DNA of 9,284 nucleotides from Parcubacteria group bacterium (lineage in GTDB: Bacteria > Patescibacteriota > Patescibacteriia > UBA2169). The position numbers were made by a program, and so were the translations under genes. The DNA lies in assembly GCA_016177305.1 (NCBI GenBank), contig JACOVK010000003.1, forward strand, positions 1 to 9,284. Direction: 5' to 3'. Under the pieces are notes generated by a model, which saw nothing but the letters and a program-made list of their open reading frames with translations, did no database searches and had not been told where the DNA came from. The number at the start of each line of letters is the position of its first letter. Positions within the stretch are counted from its first letter, which is position 1. Shown here piece by piece: positions 1 through 6,161 of the stretch.

Positions 1-588
1 GAACGGGGTGATGCGCGGAGCTCCCAGCAGCAGCAACAACAATCCACCCAGCAGCAACAAAAGCAACCTTCGAGCTTCCAGCAGAACACCCAGCAGCAGG
101 GGCAGCAACAGCAACAAGGACAACAACAACAGCAACAACCACAAGGACAACAACAGCAACAACAATCCACCCAGCAGCAACAAAAGCAACCTTCGAGCTT
201 CCAGCAGAACACCCAGCAGCAGGGGCAACAGCAGCAACAACCACAAGGACAACAACAGCAACAACAGCAACCTTCTAGTTTCCAGCCGCAAGCGCAGCAG
301 CAACAGGGGCAACAACACCAGCAGAACACCCAGCAGCAGGGGCAGCAGCAACAACAACAGCAGCAGCAACCCTCAAGCTTCCAGAGTCCGAGTTCGGGAA
401 GCTTTCGAGAGCCTTCAGGCGGGACCCAATCGCCCACGTCCTCCGGCGGCACGTCCGGAGGTTCGGGGAGCTTCTCTCCCCCCCCGTCCGGCGGCAGCTT
501 CTCCTCGGGTGGAGGGTCAGGCAGCTTCTCCCCTCCCCCGTCCGGCGGTGGCGGCGGCTCGTTTGGGCCCCCTCCAGGAGGATTCTAA
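1..588 (+). CDS. Glutamine-rich low-complexity protein, C-terminal part (5' end outside window)
   Basis: Frame 1 is open from the first base to TAA at 586-588, giving 195 residues with no start in view, so the N-terminus lies upstream. Residues about 9-122 are mostly Gln, interrupted by four QPSSFQ blocks (near residues 22, 63, 90 and 123). The last 70 residues become Gly/Ser/Pro/Phe-rich, with repeated SFSPPPSGG-type units and a PPPGGF end. There is no recognisable domain, membrane segment or catalytic motif in the visible part. I chose frame 1 over frame 2, an Asn/Ser-rich reading, because frame 1 gives regular peptide repeats in both halves and stops just before a terminator, whereas frame 2 reads through that terminator. 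Such tails often occur on secreted, surface or single-stranded-nucleic-acid-binding proteins. The role here is unknown. Confidence 0.75.
   Translation, partial: ERGDARSSQQQQQQSTQQQQKQPSSFQQNTQQQGQQQQQGQQQQQQPQGQQQQQQSTQQQQKQPSSFQQNTQQQGQQQQQPQGQQQQQQQPSSFQPQAQQQQGQQHQQNTQQQGQQQQQQQQQPSSFQSPSSGSFREPSGGTQSPTSSGGTSGGSGSFSPPPSGGSFSSGGGSGSFSPPPSGGGGGSFGPPPGGF
31..227 (+). repeat. Direct repeat inside the Gln-rich gene: 74-bp perfect copies, 123-bp period
   Basis: Bases 31-104 and 154-227 are identical (74 bp), offset by 123 bp (41 codons), so the reading frame is kept. A 30-bp piece (78-107) recurs at 318-347, offset by 240 bp (80 codons). The pattern indicates recent in-frame duplication by slippage or unequal recombination. 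It is also a place where short-read assembly can collapse or expand copies. Confidence 0.9.
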
Positions 589-599
589 AATCTTTCTTC

Positions 600-631
600 A
601 AAAAACCCAGCCCGCGCGTTCTGGGTTTTTT
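600..631 (+). terminator. Rho-independent terminator of the Gln-rich gene
   Basis: An 11-bp perfect stem, AAAAAACCCAG (600-610) with CTGGGTTTTTT (621-631), and a 10-nt loop lies 11 bases after the TAA. The run of Ts in the 3' arm is the usual U-tract. The TTG at 630-632, the only available start for the following miaA frame, lies partly inside this arm. Confidence 0.8.
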
Positions 632-1442
632 GATTTTTGACGGCGAGATCGTGAGCGCTGACTCGCGCCAGGTCTACCGCGGCCTGGACATTGGCACCGG
701 CAAAGTGACGATTGATGAACAGCGTGCCGTCCCCCACCATCTGATTGACGTCGTTCGGCCTGGTGACGATTTTTCTGTTGCTGATTTTCAGAAACTCGCC
801 TTTGACGCGATTGACGATATCATCAAACGCGGCAAGCTCCCCGTCATCGTGGGCGGCACCGCGCTGTACGCGTACGCGGTGATTGATAACTACCAACTGA
901 CAAACACGCCGCAAGACAGAGAGCTGCGGAAAAAACTTGCGACAAAAACGCTCCCGGAGCTGCAGGCAATGGTTCCTCCGGACGCGCTGAATCAAGATGA
1001 TTACCAAAACCCGCGCCGCCTCATCCGCGCCATAGAAAAGCTGGAGGCAGGCTCACCGCTCCGCTCCGGCAAAAAGCCGCCGCAATACGCAACCCTCATC
1101 CTTGGAATTGACGTTCCGCGCGCCGAGCTCTACAAAAAAATCAACCAACGCGTTGATGCGCGCATCCAACAGGGCATGATTGAGGAAGTTGAACGTCTGC
1201 AGCAAAATGGCGTGCGTGACGAATGGCTCATAAACCTCGGGCTTGAATATCAGTGGATTACCGAGTATCTGCAAGGCACTTGGGCAAAAGACGAAATGAC
1301 TGAACGCTTGAAAGGCGCGATCCACGCGTTCGCGAGGAGGCAGATGACGTGGTTTGGCCGCGACGAGCGGATGGTCTGGGTGCGCAACGCAGGAGAAGCC
1401 CACTGCGCGGCGCGTGAATTTTTGAAAAAAAAGGCGGCCTGA
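630..1442 (+). pseudogene. miaA: tRNA dimethylallyltransferase MiaA, 5'-truncated (P-loop missing)
   Basis: MiaA transfers the dimethylallyl group of DMAPP to N6 of A37 in tRNAs that read codons starting with U. The 270 residues begin, within three codons, at the family's GEIVSADSRQVYRG block, which holds the catalytic Asp. They continue through GLDIGTGK, VGGTALY, NPRRLIRAIE and FARRQMTWF to a normal C-terminus ending in TGA. Intact family members are about 300-316 residues and carry a GPTxSGKS/T P-loop some 30 residues before this block. Here that region is absent. The preceding 41 bases are a terminator, and before it lies another gene in a clean frame, so no frameshift can restore it. TTG at 630 is the only nominal start, has no ribosome binding site and overlaps the terminator. 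The reading is a dead 5'-truncated gene or a mis-joined assembly. Family identity is secure; the start is not. Confidence 0.85.
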
Positions 1443-1467
1443 CTCGCAGAACTTCACGAGCCAGGCC
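1425..1467 (-). terminator. Rho-independent terminator, minus strand, overlapping the miaA 3' end
   Basis: Read on the minus strand, GGCCTG-G-CTCG (1467-1457) pairs with CGAG-T-CAGGCC (1446-1436), giving 10 bp with one mismatch around a 10-nt loop. GCC and eight Ts (1432-1425) follow. It overlaps the stop codon of convergent miaA and lies 34 bases beyond the stop of the small minus-strand gene at 1501-1734. This supports a genuine transcript across that gene. Confidence 0.75.
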
Positions 1468-1500
1468 AAAGGCGTGGACGGCATCAGCAAGCCGGCTTCA

Positions 1501-1734
1501 TCACACGTCGCGGGTTTCCGCGCACCTGTCGCAGGTCCTGTGCCGTATGGGCCCAGGAAGATACATTGCATTGCGCTCCACCCACCTGTTGCCCAGGAAA
1601 AACCGCAGGCATCTGGGACAGCGGAGCTGCCCTTCGCGGTGCGCCTGGCTGGAAAGGAGCACGGTTGGCCCCGGGTTCTTCCCTTGCGGAAGCGGTTCCC
1701 GCATGGCGATGCGTAGGTCTGTTCCTCCTGCCAT
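1501..1734 (-). CDS. Small CxxC/CxxC putative zinc-ribbon protein
   Basis: This is a 77-residue protein starting at ATG 1734, chosen because GGGGGAGGA lies 9 nt upstream. The frame could also extend to a GTG at 1803, which has no ribosome binding site. The C-terminal half has CPRC (C39, C42) and CDRC (C68, C71), 25 residues apart, the spacing of a four-cysteine zinc ribbon. Between them lies a basic, aromatic stretch (FFLGNRWVERNAMYLP). The N-terminal half has no recognisable fold. Codon third positions are GC-rich like those of the neighbours, and a rho-independent terminator follows the stop. I do not recognise a family. Nucleic-acid binding or a structural zinc site is inference from the cysteines only. 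A non-coding transcript is the alternative. Confidence 0.45.
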   Translation of the reverse strand: MAGGTDLRIAMREPLPQGKNPGPTVLLSSQAHREGQLRCPRCLRFFLGNRWVERNAMYLPGPIRHRTCDRCAETRDV

Positions 1735-1739
1735 AGCTA

Positions 1740-1787
1740 CGAATCCTCCCCCAGATTCGCGTGACGGATGAGCCGTATCAGACGGCT
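1740..1787 (-). promoter_or_regulatory. Structured leader with the ribosome binding site in a hairpin
   Basis: On the minus strand, two hairpins precede the ATG at 1734. The first is AGCCGT/ACGGCT (1787-1771, 5-nt loop). The second is CGAATC/GATTCG (1759-1740), whose 8-nt loop TGGGGGAG carries most of the Shine-Dalgarno sequence. Folding would present or partly mask the ribosome binding site. Regulation is inference; the inverted repeats themselves are exact. Confidence 0.35.
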
Positions 1788-1856
1788 GGAACTCTTGGAC
1801 CACTCACTGCTTCGTTCGCGACGCCTCCTTACGTCTGCTTGAGTGAAAAGGACACA

Positions 1857-1887
1857 AAAACGGCTCCGCTTTCAGGGGAGCCGTTTT
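1857..1887. terminator. Terminator downstream of gatB, possibly bidirectional
   Basis: An 11-bp perfect stem, AAAACGGCTCC (1857-1867) with GGAGCCGTTTT (1877-1887), has a 9-nt loop. On the minus strand it ends in five Ts and closes the gatB transcript about 130 nt after the stop. On the plus strand four Ts follow. Confidence 0.75.
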
Positions 1888-2018
1888 CGGAATGGAAAAA
1901 TGGTTGACGCGCCGGAGCAGGAGTCCGGCTTCGCCCGATGCTCGGTTGTGGCGTTCTGATGCATCCCTTCCAGTATACCCCCACCTCCTCGCCGGGCGCA
2001 AACCGAACTTGTGGATAA

Positions 2019-3521
2019 TCACTTTGCGAGCGCCTTTTTGAGCAGTTTCGAAACCGCAACAGGGTCAGCCTTGCCCCGCGTTTTTGCCATCACCTGACCC
2101 ACAAAATACTGGAACACCGCCGCTTTGCCGCTGGTATACTCGCGAACCTGTTTAGGGTTGCTGTTGACGACACCAGCGACGATTTGGACCAGTGACCCGT
2201 CGTCCTCCATGGCGCCGAGGTCTTTCTCTCGCAGGATATCCGAAGGGTCGCCGCCGCGTGCGAGCATTTCCTCAAGGATGCGTTGAGCGTTGGACGCGTT
2301 TACCCGCGCCTCGTACACCATGGTGATGAGCTCTGCCATGTTCTCGGGGGTGATGCTCTCTTCCGAAATTGACGCGCCCGCCGCGCGCAAAACGCCGAGC
2401 AGCTTTGAGAGCAGCCAGCTCGCGAGGAGTTTTGAGAGCTTCTTTTTGTCGCGCTCCCATATCTCGTCCGCGCTCGCTTCCGGATCTCGCGACGTAAGCC
2501 ACACCTTGAGCTCGGAAATCACCTCTTCCGCGTACCGCGCGAGCGTGAGATCGGCAGCGAACGTCTTCGCGTCAACCGGATTGAATCCGTATTCGTTGAC
2601 AAACCGCTCACGGACCTCGCCGGGCAGTTCGGGAATCTCTCTCCTGGTGCGGGCCACCCAAGCCGCGTCAAAATTAAGCTCCGGGATGTCCGGATCCGGA
2701 AAGTACCGGTAGTCCGATGACTCCTCTTTGTCGCGCTGGGAAACGGTTTTGGCGCTGTCCTCGTCCCAGCCCCGCGTGCCCTGCTCCTCGGGCGCCCGGC
2801 CGGTTTCTTCCCACACCGCTCTCTGGCGTTTGACCTCGTACGCAAGCGCGCGTTCAACTGCCTTGAATGAGTTGAGATTTTTGACTTCAGTTTTCGGGAA
2901 AAATTCATCCGACCCCTCTGGCCGCAACGAGACATTGGCATCACACCGCAGGTGCCCTTTTTCCATGTCAGCGTCAGACACCCCGAGGTAGCGCATGATG
3001 AGCCGGAGCTCGCGCAAAAACTCGCCCGCCTCCTCCGGGCTCCGGATGTCGGCCTCGGTTACGATTTCCAAAAGCGGCGTGCCGGCACGGTTAAAATCCA
3101 CGAATGATTCGCCCTTGTTATTGTGCAAAAGTTTGGCCGCGTCCTCTTCCAAATGCAACCGGTGGATACGGACCGTACGCCTCTCGCCACCCATGACCAC
3201 GGTCATTGACCCTTTCACGCCGATGGGCTCGTCGTACTGCGAGATTTGGTACGCTTTTGGCAGGTCCGGGTAAAAGTAGTGCTTGCGGTCAAATTTTGAA
3301 TGGCGGGGAATTTCGCAGTGCAAGGCGAGCGCGGTCAAAACGGCCCACGCAATGGCCTGCTTGTTGGGAAGGGGCAAGGTGCCCGGGTGCCCCAGGCAGA
3401 TGGGGCAGATGGCGGTGTTTGGCTCCGCATTTTCTCCGGCGTTTGAGCACGAGCAGAACATCTTGCTCTTGGTTTTCAGCTGAACATGTATCTCTAAACC
3501 AATGACGGTTTCAAGCTTCAT
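2019..3521 (-). CDS. gatB: Asp-tRNA(Asn)/Glu-tRNA(Gln) amidotransferase subunit B
   Basis: GatB is the kinase/tRNA-binding subunit of the cytoplasmic GatCAB complex. It activates the side chain of misacylated Glu-tRNA(Gln) or Asp-tRNA(Asn), and ammonia delivered from GatA completes the amidation. The 500 residues are full length for the family and start with KLETVIGLEIHVQL. Visible motifs include four cysteines of the zinc site (C23, C25 and CPIC at 39-42), DRKHYFYPDLPKAYQISQYD (78-97), HLEEDAAKLLH (123-133), DFNRAGTPLLEIVTE (142-156), RCDANVSLRP, EVKNLNSFKAVERAL and DYRYFPDPDIP. The C-terminal third is the helical, YqeY-like tRNA-binding tail. ATG at 3521 follows a weak TAGGA. gatA and gatC are not in the window, so the complex is encoded at split loci. 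It lies downstream of a strong terminator and is probably transcribed separately from the membrane-protein pair. Confidence 0.97.
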   Translation of the reverse strand: MKLETVIGLEIHVQLKTKSKMFCSCSNAGENAEPNTAICPICLGHPGTLPLPNKQAIAWAVLTALALHCEIPRHSKFDRKHYFYPDLPKAYQISQYDEPIGVKGSMTVVMGGERRTVRIHRLHLEEDAAKLLHNNKGESFVDFNRAGTPLLEIVTEADIRSPEEAGEFLRELRLIMRYLGVSDADMEKGHLRCDANVSLRPEGSDEFFPKTEVKNLNSFKAVERALAYEVKRQRAVWEETGRAPEEQGTRGWDEDSAKTVSQRDKEESSDYRYFPDPDIPELNFDAAWVARTRREIPELPGEVRERFVNEYGFNPVDAKTFAADLTLARYAEEVISELKVWLTSRDPEASADEIWERDKKKLSKLLASWLLSKLLGVLRAAGASISEESITPENMAELITMVYEARVNASNAQRILEEMLARGGDPSDILREKDLGAMEDDGSLVQIVAGVVNSNPKQVREYTSGKAAVFQYFVGQVMAKTRGKADPVAVSKLLKKALAK

Positions 3522-3552
3522 ATATATCCTAGATTACCACAAAAAATCCAAC

Positions 3553-3587
3553 AAAAAAAGGGGGGTGCCACACTCATGGCAACCCCC
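3553..3587 (-). terminator. Strong rho-independent terminator after the small membrane-protein genes
   Basis: On the minus strand GGGGG-T-TGCCA (3587-3577) pairs with TGGCA-C-CCCCC (3570-3560), with one T/C mismatch and a 6-nt loop. Seven Ts (3559-3553) follow. It separates the membrane-protein pair from gatB, whose ATG is 32 bases further on. Confidence 0.85.
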
Positions 3588-3605
3588 GCGGCAACCCCAG
3601 CCTCA

Positions 3606-3812
3606 TCAGTGGACCGCGCGCCGCGCCGGAGCATGGGTAAGCTCCATGGCAAGGACCGAGAGGCACACGAACACTCCATCCAGAACGAACGCAACCGCGA
3701 ACGAGAGCGGGAACGCTCCCAAGGGATGCACGCCCGCCTCCCAGAAGACGAACCCTCCGGGAATCCAGCACGCGGATACCGCAAGCGCGAGTGAGAAAAA
3801 GAGCGCACCCAT
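3606..3812 (-). CDS. Small two-TM membrane protein (second of a pair), function unknown
   Basis: This 68-residue protein is not recognised. It has two hydrophobic segments, about residues 3-24 (ALFFSLALAVSACWIPGG region) and 34-56 (PLSFAVAFVLDGVFVCLSVL region), then a short basic, His-containing C-terminus (APARRAVH). A lipobox-like VSAC near residue 15 is present, but there is no basic N-terminus ahead of it, so a lipoprotein is unlikely. The ATG at 3812 has GAGAGGA 10 nt upstream. The stop codon of the preceding small gene lies within that element, so the two are probably translationally coupled. The terminator at 3553-3587 follows. No function is proposed. Confidence 0.55.
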   Translation of the reverse strand: MGALFFSLALAVSACWIPGGFVFWEAGVHPLGAFPLSFAVAFVLDGVFVCLSVLAMELTHAPARRAVH

Positions 3813-3827
3813 CAGAGAACCATCCTC

Positions 3828-4106
3828 TCAATTGACGCCGGGCAGACCCTCGGGTATGCCCAGCACGTCGCTCGTGAAGGCTCCGGCAACGATGCCGAAG
3901 AAGCATCCCGCAACCATGATGGCGGCCGCGCCAAGCGCGGACTCTATGCAGGATGCGACAAGAACCGCAGTCAAGAGGACCAGCGCGAACGGCACGGACG
4001 GCACGAAGAGCCGCAAGCCGGGCTCCTTACAAACCTCGGGGACGCGCACGACCGAGCGATGCGCTGCAGGTCCTGCGTCGGGCGAAGCCAGTATCGCAGC
4101 AGGCAT
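3828..4106 (-). CDS. Small two-TM membrane protein (first of a pair), function unknown
   Basis: This 92-residue protein is not recognised. A polar N-terminal segment of about 32 residues is followed by two hydrophobic helices at about 33-54 (FVPSVPFALVLLTAVLV region) and 57-84 (ALGAAAIMVAGCFFGIVAGA region). ATG 4106 was preferred over an upstream GTG at 4181 because GGAGG sits 8 bases before it, and because the predicted promoter's transcript would start near 4156, inside the longer frame. It forms a two-gene unit with the next small membrane gene (15-bp gap), with its own promoter and terminator. The unit sits between folA and gatB without an evident functional link to either. Confidence 0.55.
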   Translation of the reverse strand: MPAAILASPDAGPAAHRSVVRVPEVCKEPGLRLFVPSVPFALVLLTAVLVASCIESALGAAAIMVAGCFFGIVAGAFTSDVLGIPEGLPGVN

Positions 4107-4162
4107 GGTTTTGCCTCCGTATTGAAGTGTACGAAAAAGAACTTCCCTCCCGCATGACACAA

Positions 4163-4191
4163 CGTATATCACTAAACTCAAAAATCGTCAA
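4163..4191 (-). promoter_or_regulatory. Sigma70-type promoter for the small membrane-protein pair
   Basis: On the minus strand TTGACG (4191-4186), a 17-nt spacer and TATACG (4168-4163) form a near-consensus promoter. The predicted start is near 4156, giving a leader of about 50 nt. The -35 box overlaps the folA stop codon, so the promoter is embedded in the end of the thymidylate operon. Confidence 0.6.
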
Positions 4192-4676
4192 TTGCGCACG
4201 TACTCGGCAATTATAAATACATGCCCATCGCTCTCTGCGGGCTCGGTGCGCGAAACTTCCTTGAATTCCGAGTAATCTGGAAAAAACGTGTCAGCGTCAA
4301 ACGTTCCTTCCACGTGCGTCAGGTACAGCTTATCCAGGTATGGCATTGCTGCCCGATAGATTTCCCCTCCGCCAATCACGAAAATCTCTTCCTGGTCATG
4401 CTTTTTAGCTTCTAGGATGGCGTCTTCAACTGACGAAACCACAACACAGCCGTCCGCGCGGTAGCCCGGAGAGCGGGTGATGACCATGTTGACGCGGCCC
4501 GGCAACGCCCGTCCGATTGACTCGTGCGTCTTGCGGCCCATGATGATCGGGTGGCCCAAGGTAACCGCCTTGAAGTACTGCTGCTCACCCGGAATCTTCC
4601 ATGGAATCTTTCCGTCTTTTCCCAATTCCCTGTTTTTTCCGATTGCCGCAATGGCGCTGATGACTGGTTTGCTCAT
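4188..4676 (-). CDS. folA: Dihydrofolate reductase
   Basis: NADPH-dependent reduction of dihydrofolate to tetrahydrofolate in the cytoplasm regenerates the cofactor oxidised by thymidylate synthase next door. The 162 residues, typical for bacterial DHFR, show ISAIAAIGKNRELG at the N-terminus, IPWKIPGEQQYFK (24-36) with the active-site acid as E31, IIMGRKTHESIGRALPGR (44-61), and the NADPH-binding IGGGEIY (101-107). The start is ATG 4676. A TTG six codons upstream is possible but lies inside the thyA end. There is no Shine-Dalgarno; only 7 bases separate it from the thyA stop, so expression by coupling, or from a leaderless transcript starting at its own ATG, is likely. It is the last gene of the dcd-tmk-thyA-folA set. 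Confidence 0.95.
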   Translation of the reverse strand: MSKPVISAIAAIGKNRELGKDGKIPWKIPGEQQYFKAVTLGHPIIMGRKTHESIGRALPGRVNMVITRSPGYRADGCVVVSSVEDAILEAKKHDQEEIFVIGGGEIYRAAMPYLDKLYLTHVEGTFDADTFFPDYSEFKEVSRTEPAESDGHVFIIAEYVRN

Positions 4677-4682
4677 GCCGCC

Positions 4683-4712
4683 ATTATACCGCAATCGGAG
4701 CTTTTATGGCAG
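4683..4712 (-). promoter_or_regulatory. Candidate internal promoter giving a leaderless folA mRNA
   Basis: A perfect TATAAT (4688-4683) contains the thyA stop codon TAA. It is preceded at 18 nt by CTGCCA (4712-4707, four of six to TTGACA). The usual start seven bases after the hexamer falls on the A of the folA ATG at 4676, and no ribosome binding site is present. Confidence 0.45.
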
Positions 4713-5478
4713 GGTGCGGGTCATAGCCGACCAGCTCAAAATCGCCAAACGTGAATTCAAAGATATTTTTGACCGCGGGGTTGATGCGCATCTCGGGCAG
4801 CGGCCGCGGCGCGCGAGAGAGCTGCTCGTTGACCTGCTCAAAGTGGTTGCGGTAGATGTGCGCGTCCCCGAGGATGTGCACGAACTCGGCCGGAACCAAA
4901 TCGCACACCTGCGCCACCATCATGGTGAGGAGCGAGTACGAGGCGATGTTGAACGGCACGCCCAAAAACATGTCGCAGCTGCGCTGGTACAGGAGGCACG
5001 AGAGCTTGCCGTTTGCCACGTAGAACTGGAAAAACGTGTGGCACGGCGGCAAGGCCATCTTAGAAAGTTCCCCCACGTTCCACGCGTTCACGATGATCCT
5101 GCGCGATGTGGGGTTGTGCTTAATCTGCTCAATTGCCTCGGAAATCTGGTCAATGACGCGCCCGTCCGCGGCCTGCCACGCGCGCCACTGCTTGCCGTAC
5201 ACGGGCCCGAGCTCGCCGTTTTGGTCCGCCCACTCATCCCAGATAGTGACGTTATTGTCCCGCAAATATTTGACGTTGGTTTCGCCTTTCAAAAACCACA
5301 AGAGCTCGTGGATGATGGAGCGCAGGTGCACTTTTTTGGTGGTCAGAACCGGAAATCCCTTGCGCAAATCAAAACGCATGGGGCACCCGAACGCGCTGCG
5401 CGTGCCCACGCCGGTGCGGTCCGGCCGGTCCACGCCGTACTCCATAACATACTTGAGCACATCAAGGTACTGTTTCAT
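4684..5478 (-). CDS. thyA: Thymidylate synthase ThyA
   Basis: Reductive methylation of dUMP to dTMP uses 5,10-methylene-tetrahydrofolate and releases dihydrofolate, which the adjacent folA product recycles. The protein is 264 residues, the same length as the E. coli enzyme and collinear with it. The catalytic cysteine is C146 in ALPPCHTFFQFYV, the phosphate-binding arginines are R126-R127 (SRRIIVNAWN), and nucleotide contacts are N177 in GVPFNIASY and H207/Y209 in GDAHIYRNH. ATG 5478 (MKQYLDVL) was chosen over a longer frame reaching 5553: it matches the family's N-terminus and overlaps the tmk stop as ATGA (5478-5475), a sign of translational coupling. Nothing is missing. Confidence 0.97.
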   Translation of the reverse strand: MKQYLDVLKYVMEYGVDRPDRTGVGTRSAFGCPMRFDLRKGFPVLTTKKVHLRSIIHELLWFLKGETNVKYLRDNNVTIWDEWADQNGELGPVYGKQWRAWQAADGRVIDQISEAIEQIKHNPTSRRIIVNAWNVGELSKMALPPCHTFFQFYVANGKLSCLLYQRSCDMFLGVPFNIASYSLLTMMVAQVCDLVPAEFVHILGDAHIYRNHFEQVNEQLSRAPRPLPEMRINPAVKNIFEFTFGDFELVGYDPHPAIKAPIAV

Positions 5479-6152
5479 ATGATTTTGGTTACCTGCTCCC
5501 AAACGAGCTCCCGCACCGCTTCGATTGAAAACATGCGGCCGTCCGGCGCGCACTCAACGAGCTTGAAATCCGGAAACAGCGCGCACATTTCGCGGTAGGT
5601 TTCGGACGCGCGAGCGAGGTGGTTCAGATCCGCCTCGTGCGCGTCGCGACTGGCGCCGGAGGTGTACCCGCGCGCGGCTTTCTGGTCCACGAGCGTTTGA
5701 GCCACCTCCGGCGGAACATGCAGCACGATGGTGAGGTCCGGCCGCGGAATGTCGAACACGCCGTACTCATAACGGTCAAGCCATTCAAAGTACCGCTGCC
5801 GCGCCTCCCGTGTTCCGAACTTTCCGCCCTGGTGGCCCATGTTCGCGGACACGTACCGGTTTGAGACGACGATGTTCCCCTGCTCAAGCTCTCGGCGCAA
5901 CCCGAAGCTCGCGTCATAGCGGTCCAGCATGTAAAAAAACGACGCAACGTACGGGCTAACCTCGGCTGCGGCGCCGTAGGCGCCGTTCAAGTAGTTTTCC
6001 ACGAGGCCTGCTGACTTGTGGCCGTACTGCGGAAAGTCGGCTTTGGCCGCAGTGCGGCCCTCGCGCCGGAGGCGCTCAATCAACAAATCAGCCTGCGTTG
6101 CCTTGCCGCTGCCGTCTATGCCGTCGATAACGATAAATTTTCCTTTATTCAT
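5475..6152 (-). CDS. tmk: Thymidylate (dTMP) kinase
   Basis: Phosphorylates dTMP to dTDP with ATP, the step after thymidylate synthase. The 225 residues open with FIVIDGIDGSGKATQ, the P-loop at residues 11-19 with K17. They continue with LDRYDASF (76-83), the dTMP-binding NRYVSANMGHQGGK (98-111), PDLTIVLHVPPEVA (138-151), and a lid-like segment around 161-178 with R169 and HEADLNHL. The P-loop has Ala-Thr where many bacterial enzymes have Thr-Thr or Ser-Thr. The start at ATG 6152 is followed directly by the P-loop strand; a weak GGATAGG lies just upstream. The 3' end overlaps thyA by 4 bp. Its leader runs through the palindromic element at 6162-6281. Confidence 0.95.
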   Translation of the reverse strand: MNKGKFIVIDGIDGSGKATQADLLIERLRREGRTAAKADFPQYGHKSAGLVENYLNGAYGAAAEVSPYVASFFYMLDRYDASFGLRRELEQGNIVVSNRYVSANMGHQGGKFGTREARQRYFEWLDRYEYGVFDIPRPDLTIVLHVPPEVAQTLVDQKAARGYTSGASRDAHEADLNHLARASETYREMCALFPDFKLVECAPDGRMFSIEAVRELVWEQVTKII

Positions 6153-6161
6153 AACCTATCC

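Larger units (their letters stand above)
1735..2018. other. Intergenic stretch between the small zinc-ribbon gene and gatB
   Basis: No convincing gene lies here. Besides the leader hairpins and the terminator at 1857-1887, the minus strand shows a TATACT (1977-1972) and a GCCGGA/TCCGGC hairpin (1929-1911). Together with the terminator these could delimit a roughly 110-nt RNA, or may just be the gatB 3' UTR. A third small hairpin, GACG/CGTC (1835-1820), has AAGGAGG in its loop. Confidence 0.4.

Noticed and set aside
31..227. Adenine-rich CAA/AAC repeats as a DGR template or variable repeat
   Set aside because: The copies are identical rather than differing at adenines, they lie 8 kb from the RT, and they are explained as tandem duplication in a Gln-rich gene.
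8..640. Plus-strand Asn/Ser-rich open frame over the Gln-rich region
   Set aside because: It is frame 2 of the CAA/CAG repeat. It reads through the terminator and loses regular repeats in the Gly/Ser/Pro half. Frame 1 ends properly just before the terminator.
588..640. Frameshift as the explanation for the missing MiaA N-terminus
   Set aside because: All three frames upstream were read. The space holds only the end of another gene and a terminator, with no P-loop in any frame.
1735..1987. Several GGA motifs in hairpin loops suggesting a CsrB/RsmZ-like RNA
   Set aside because: Only two or three loops fit, one is explained as a ribosome binding site, and a terminator splits the region, so it is not one RNA of that type.
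1804..2022. 72-residue minus-strand frame starting in a GTGA overlap with the gatB stop
   Set aside because: It runs straight through the gatB terminator hairpin and has no recognisable features.
3502..4125. 207-residue plus-strand frame, Ser/Thr/Pro/Ala-rich
   Set aside because: Composition is what the antisense of hydrophobic helices gives. The minus strand has promoter, ribosome binding sites and terminator for the two small membrane genes.
4477..5598. 373-residue plus-strand open frame antisense to folA/thyA
   Set aside because: Shadow of two unmistakable, full-length enzymes on the minus strand; its translation shows no family features.
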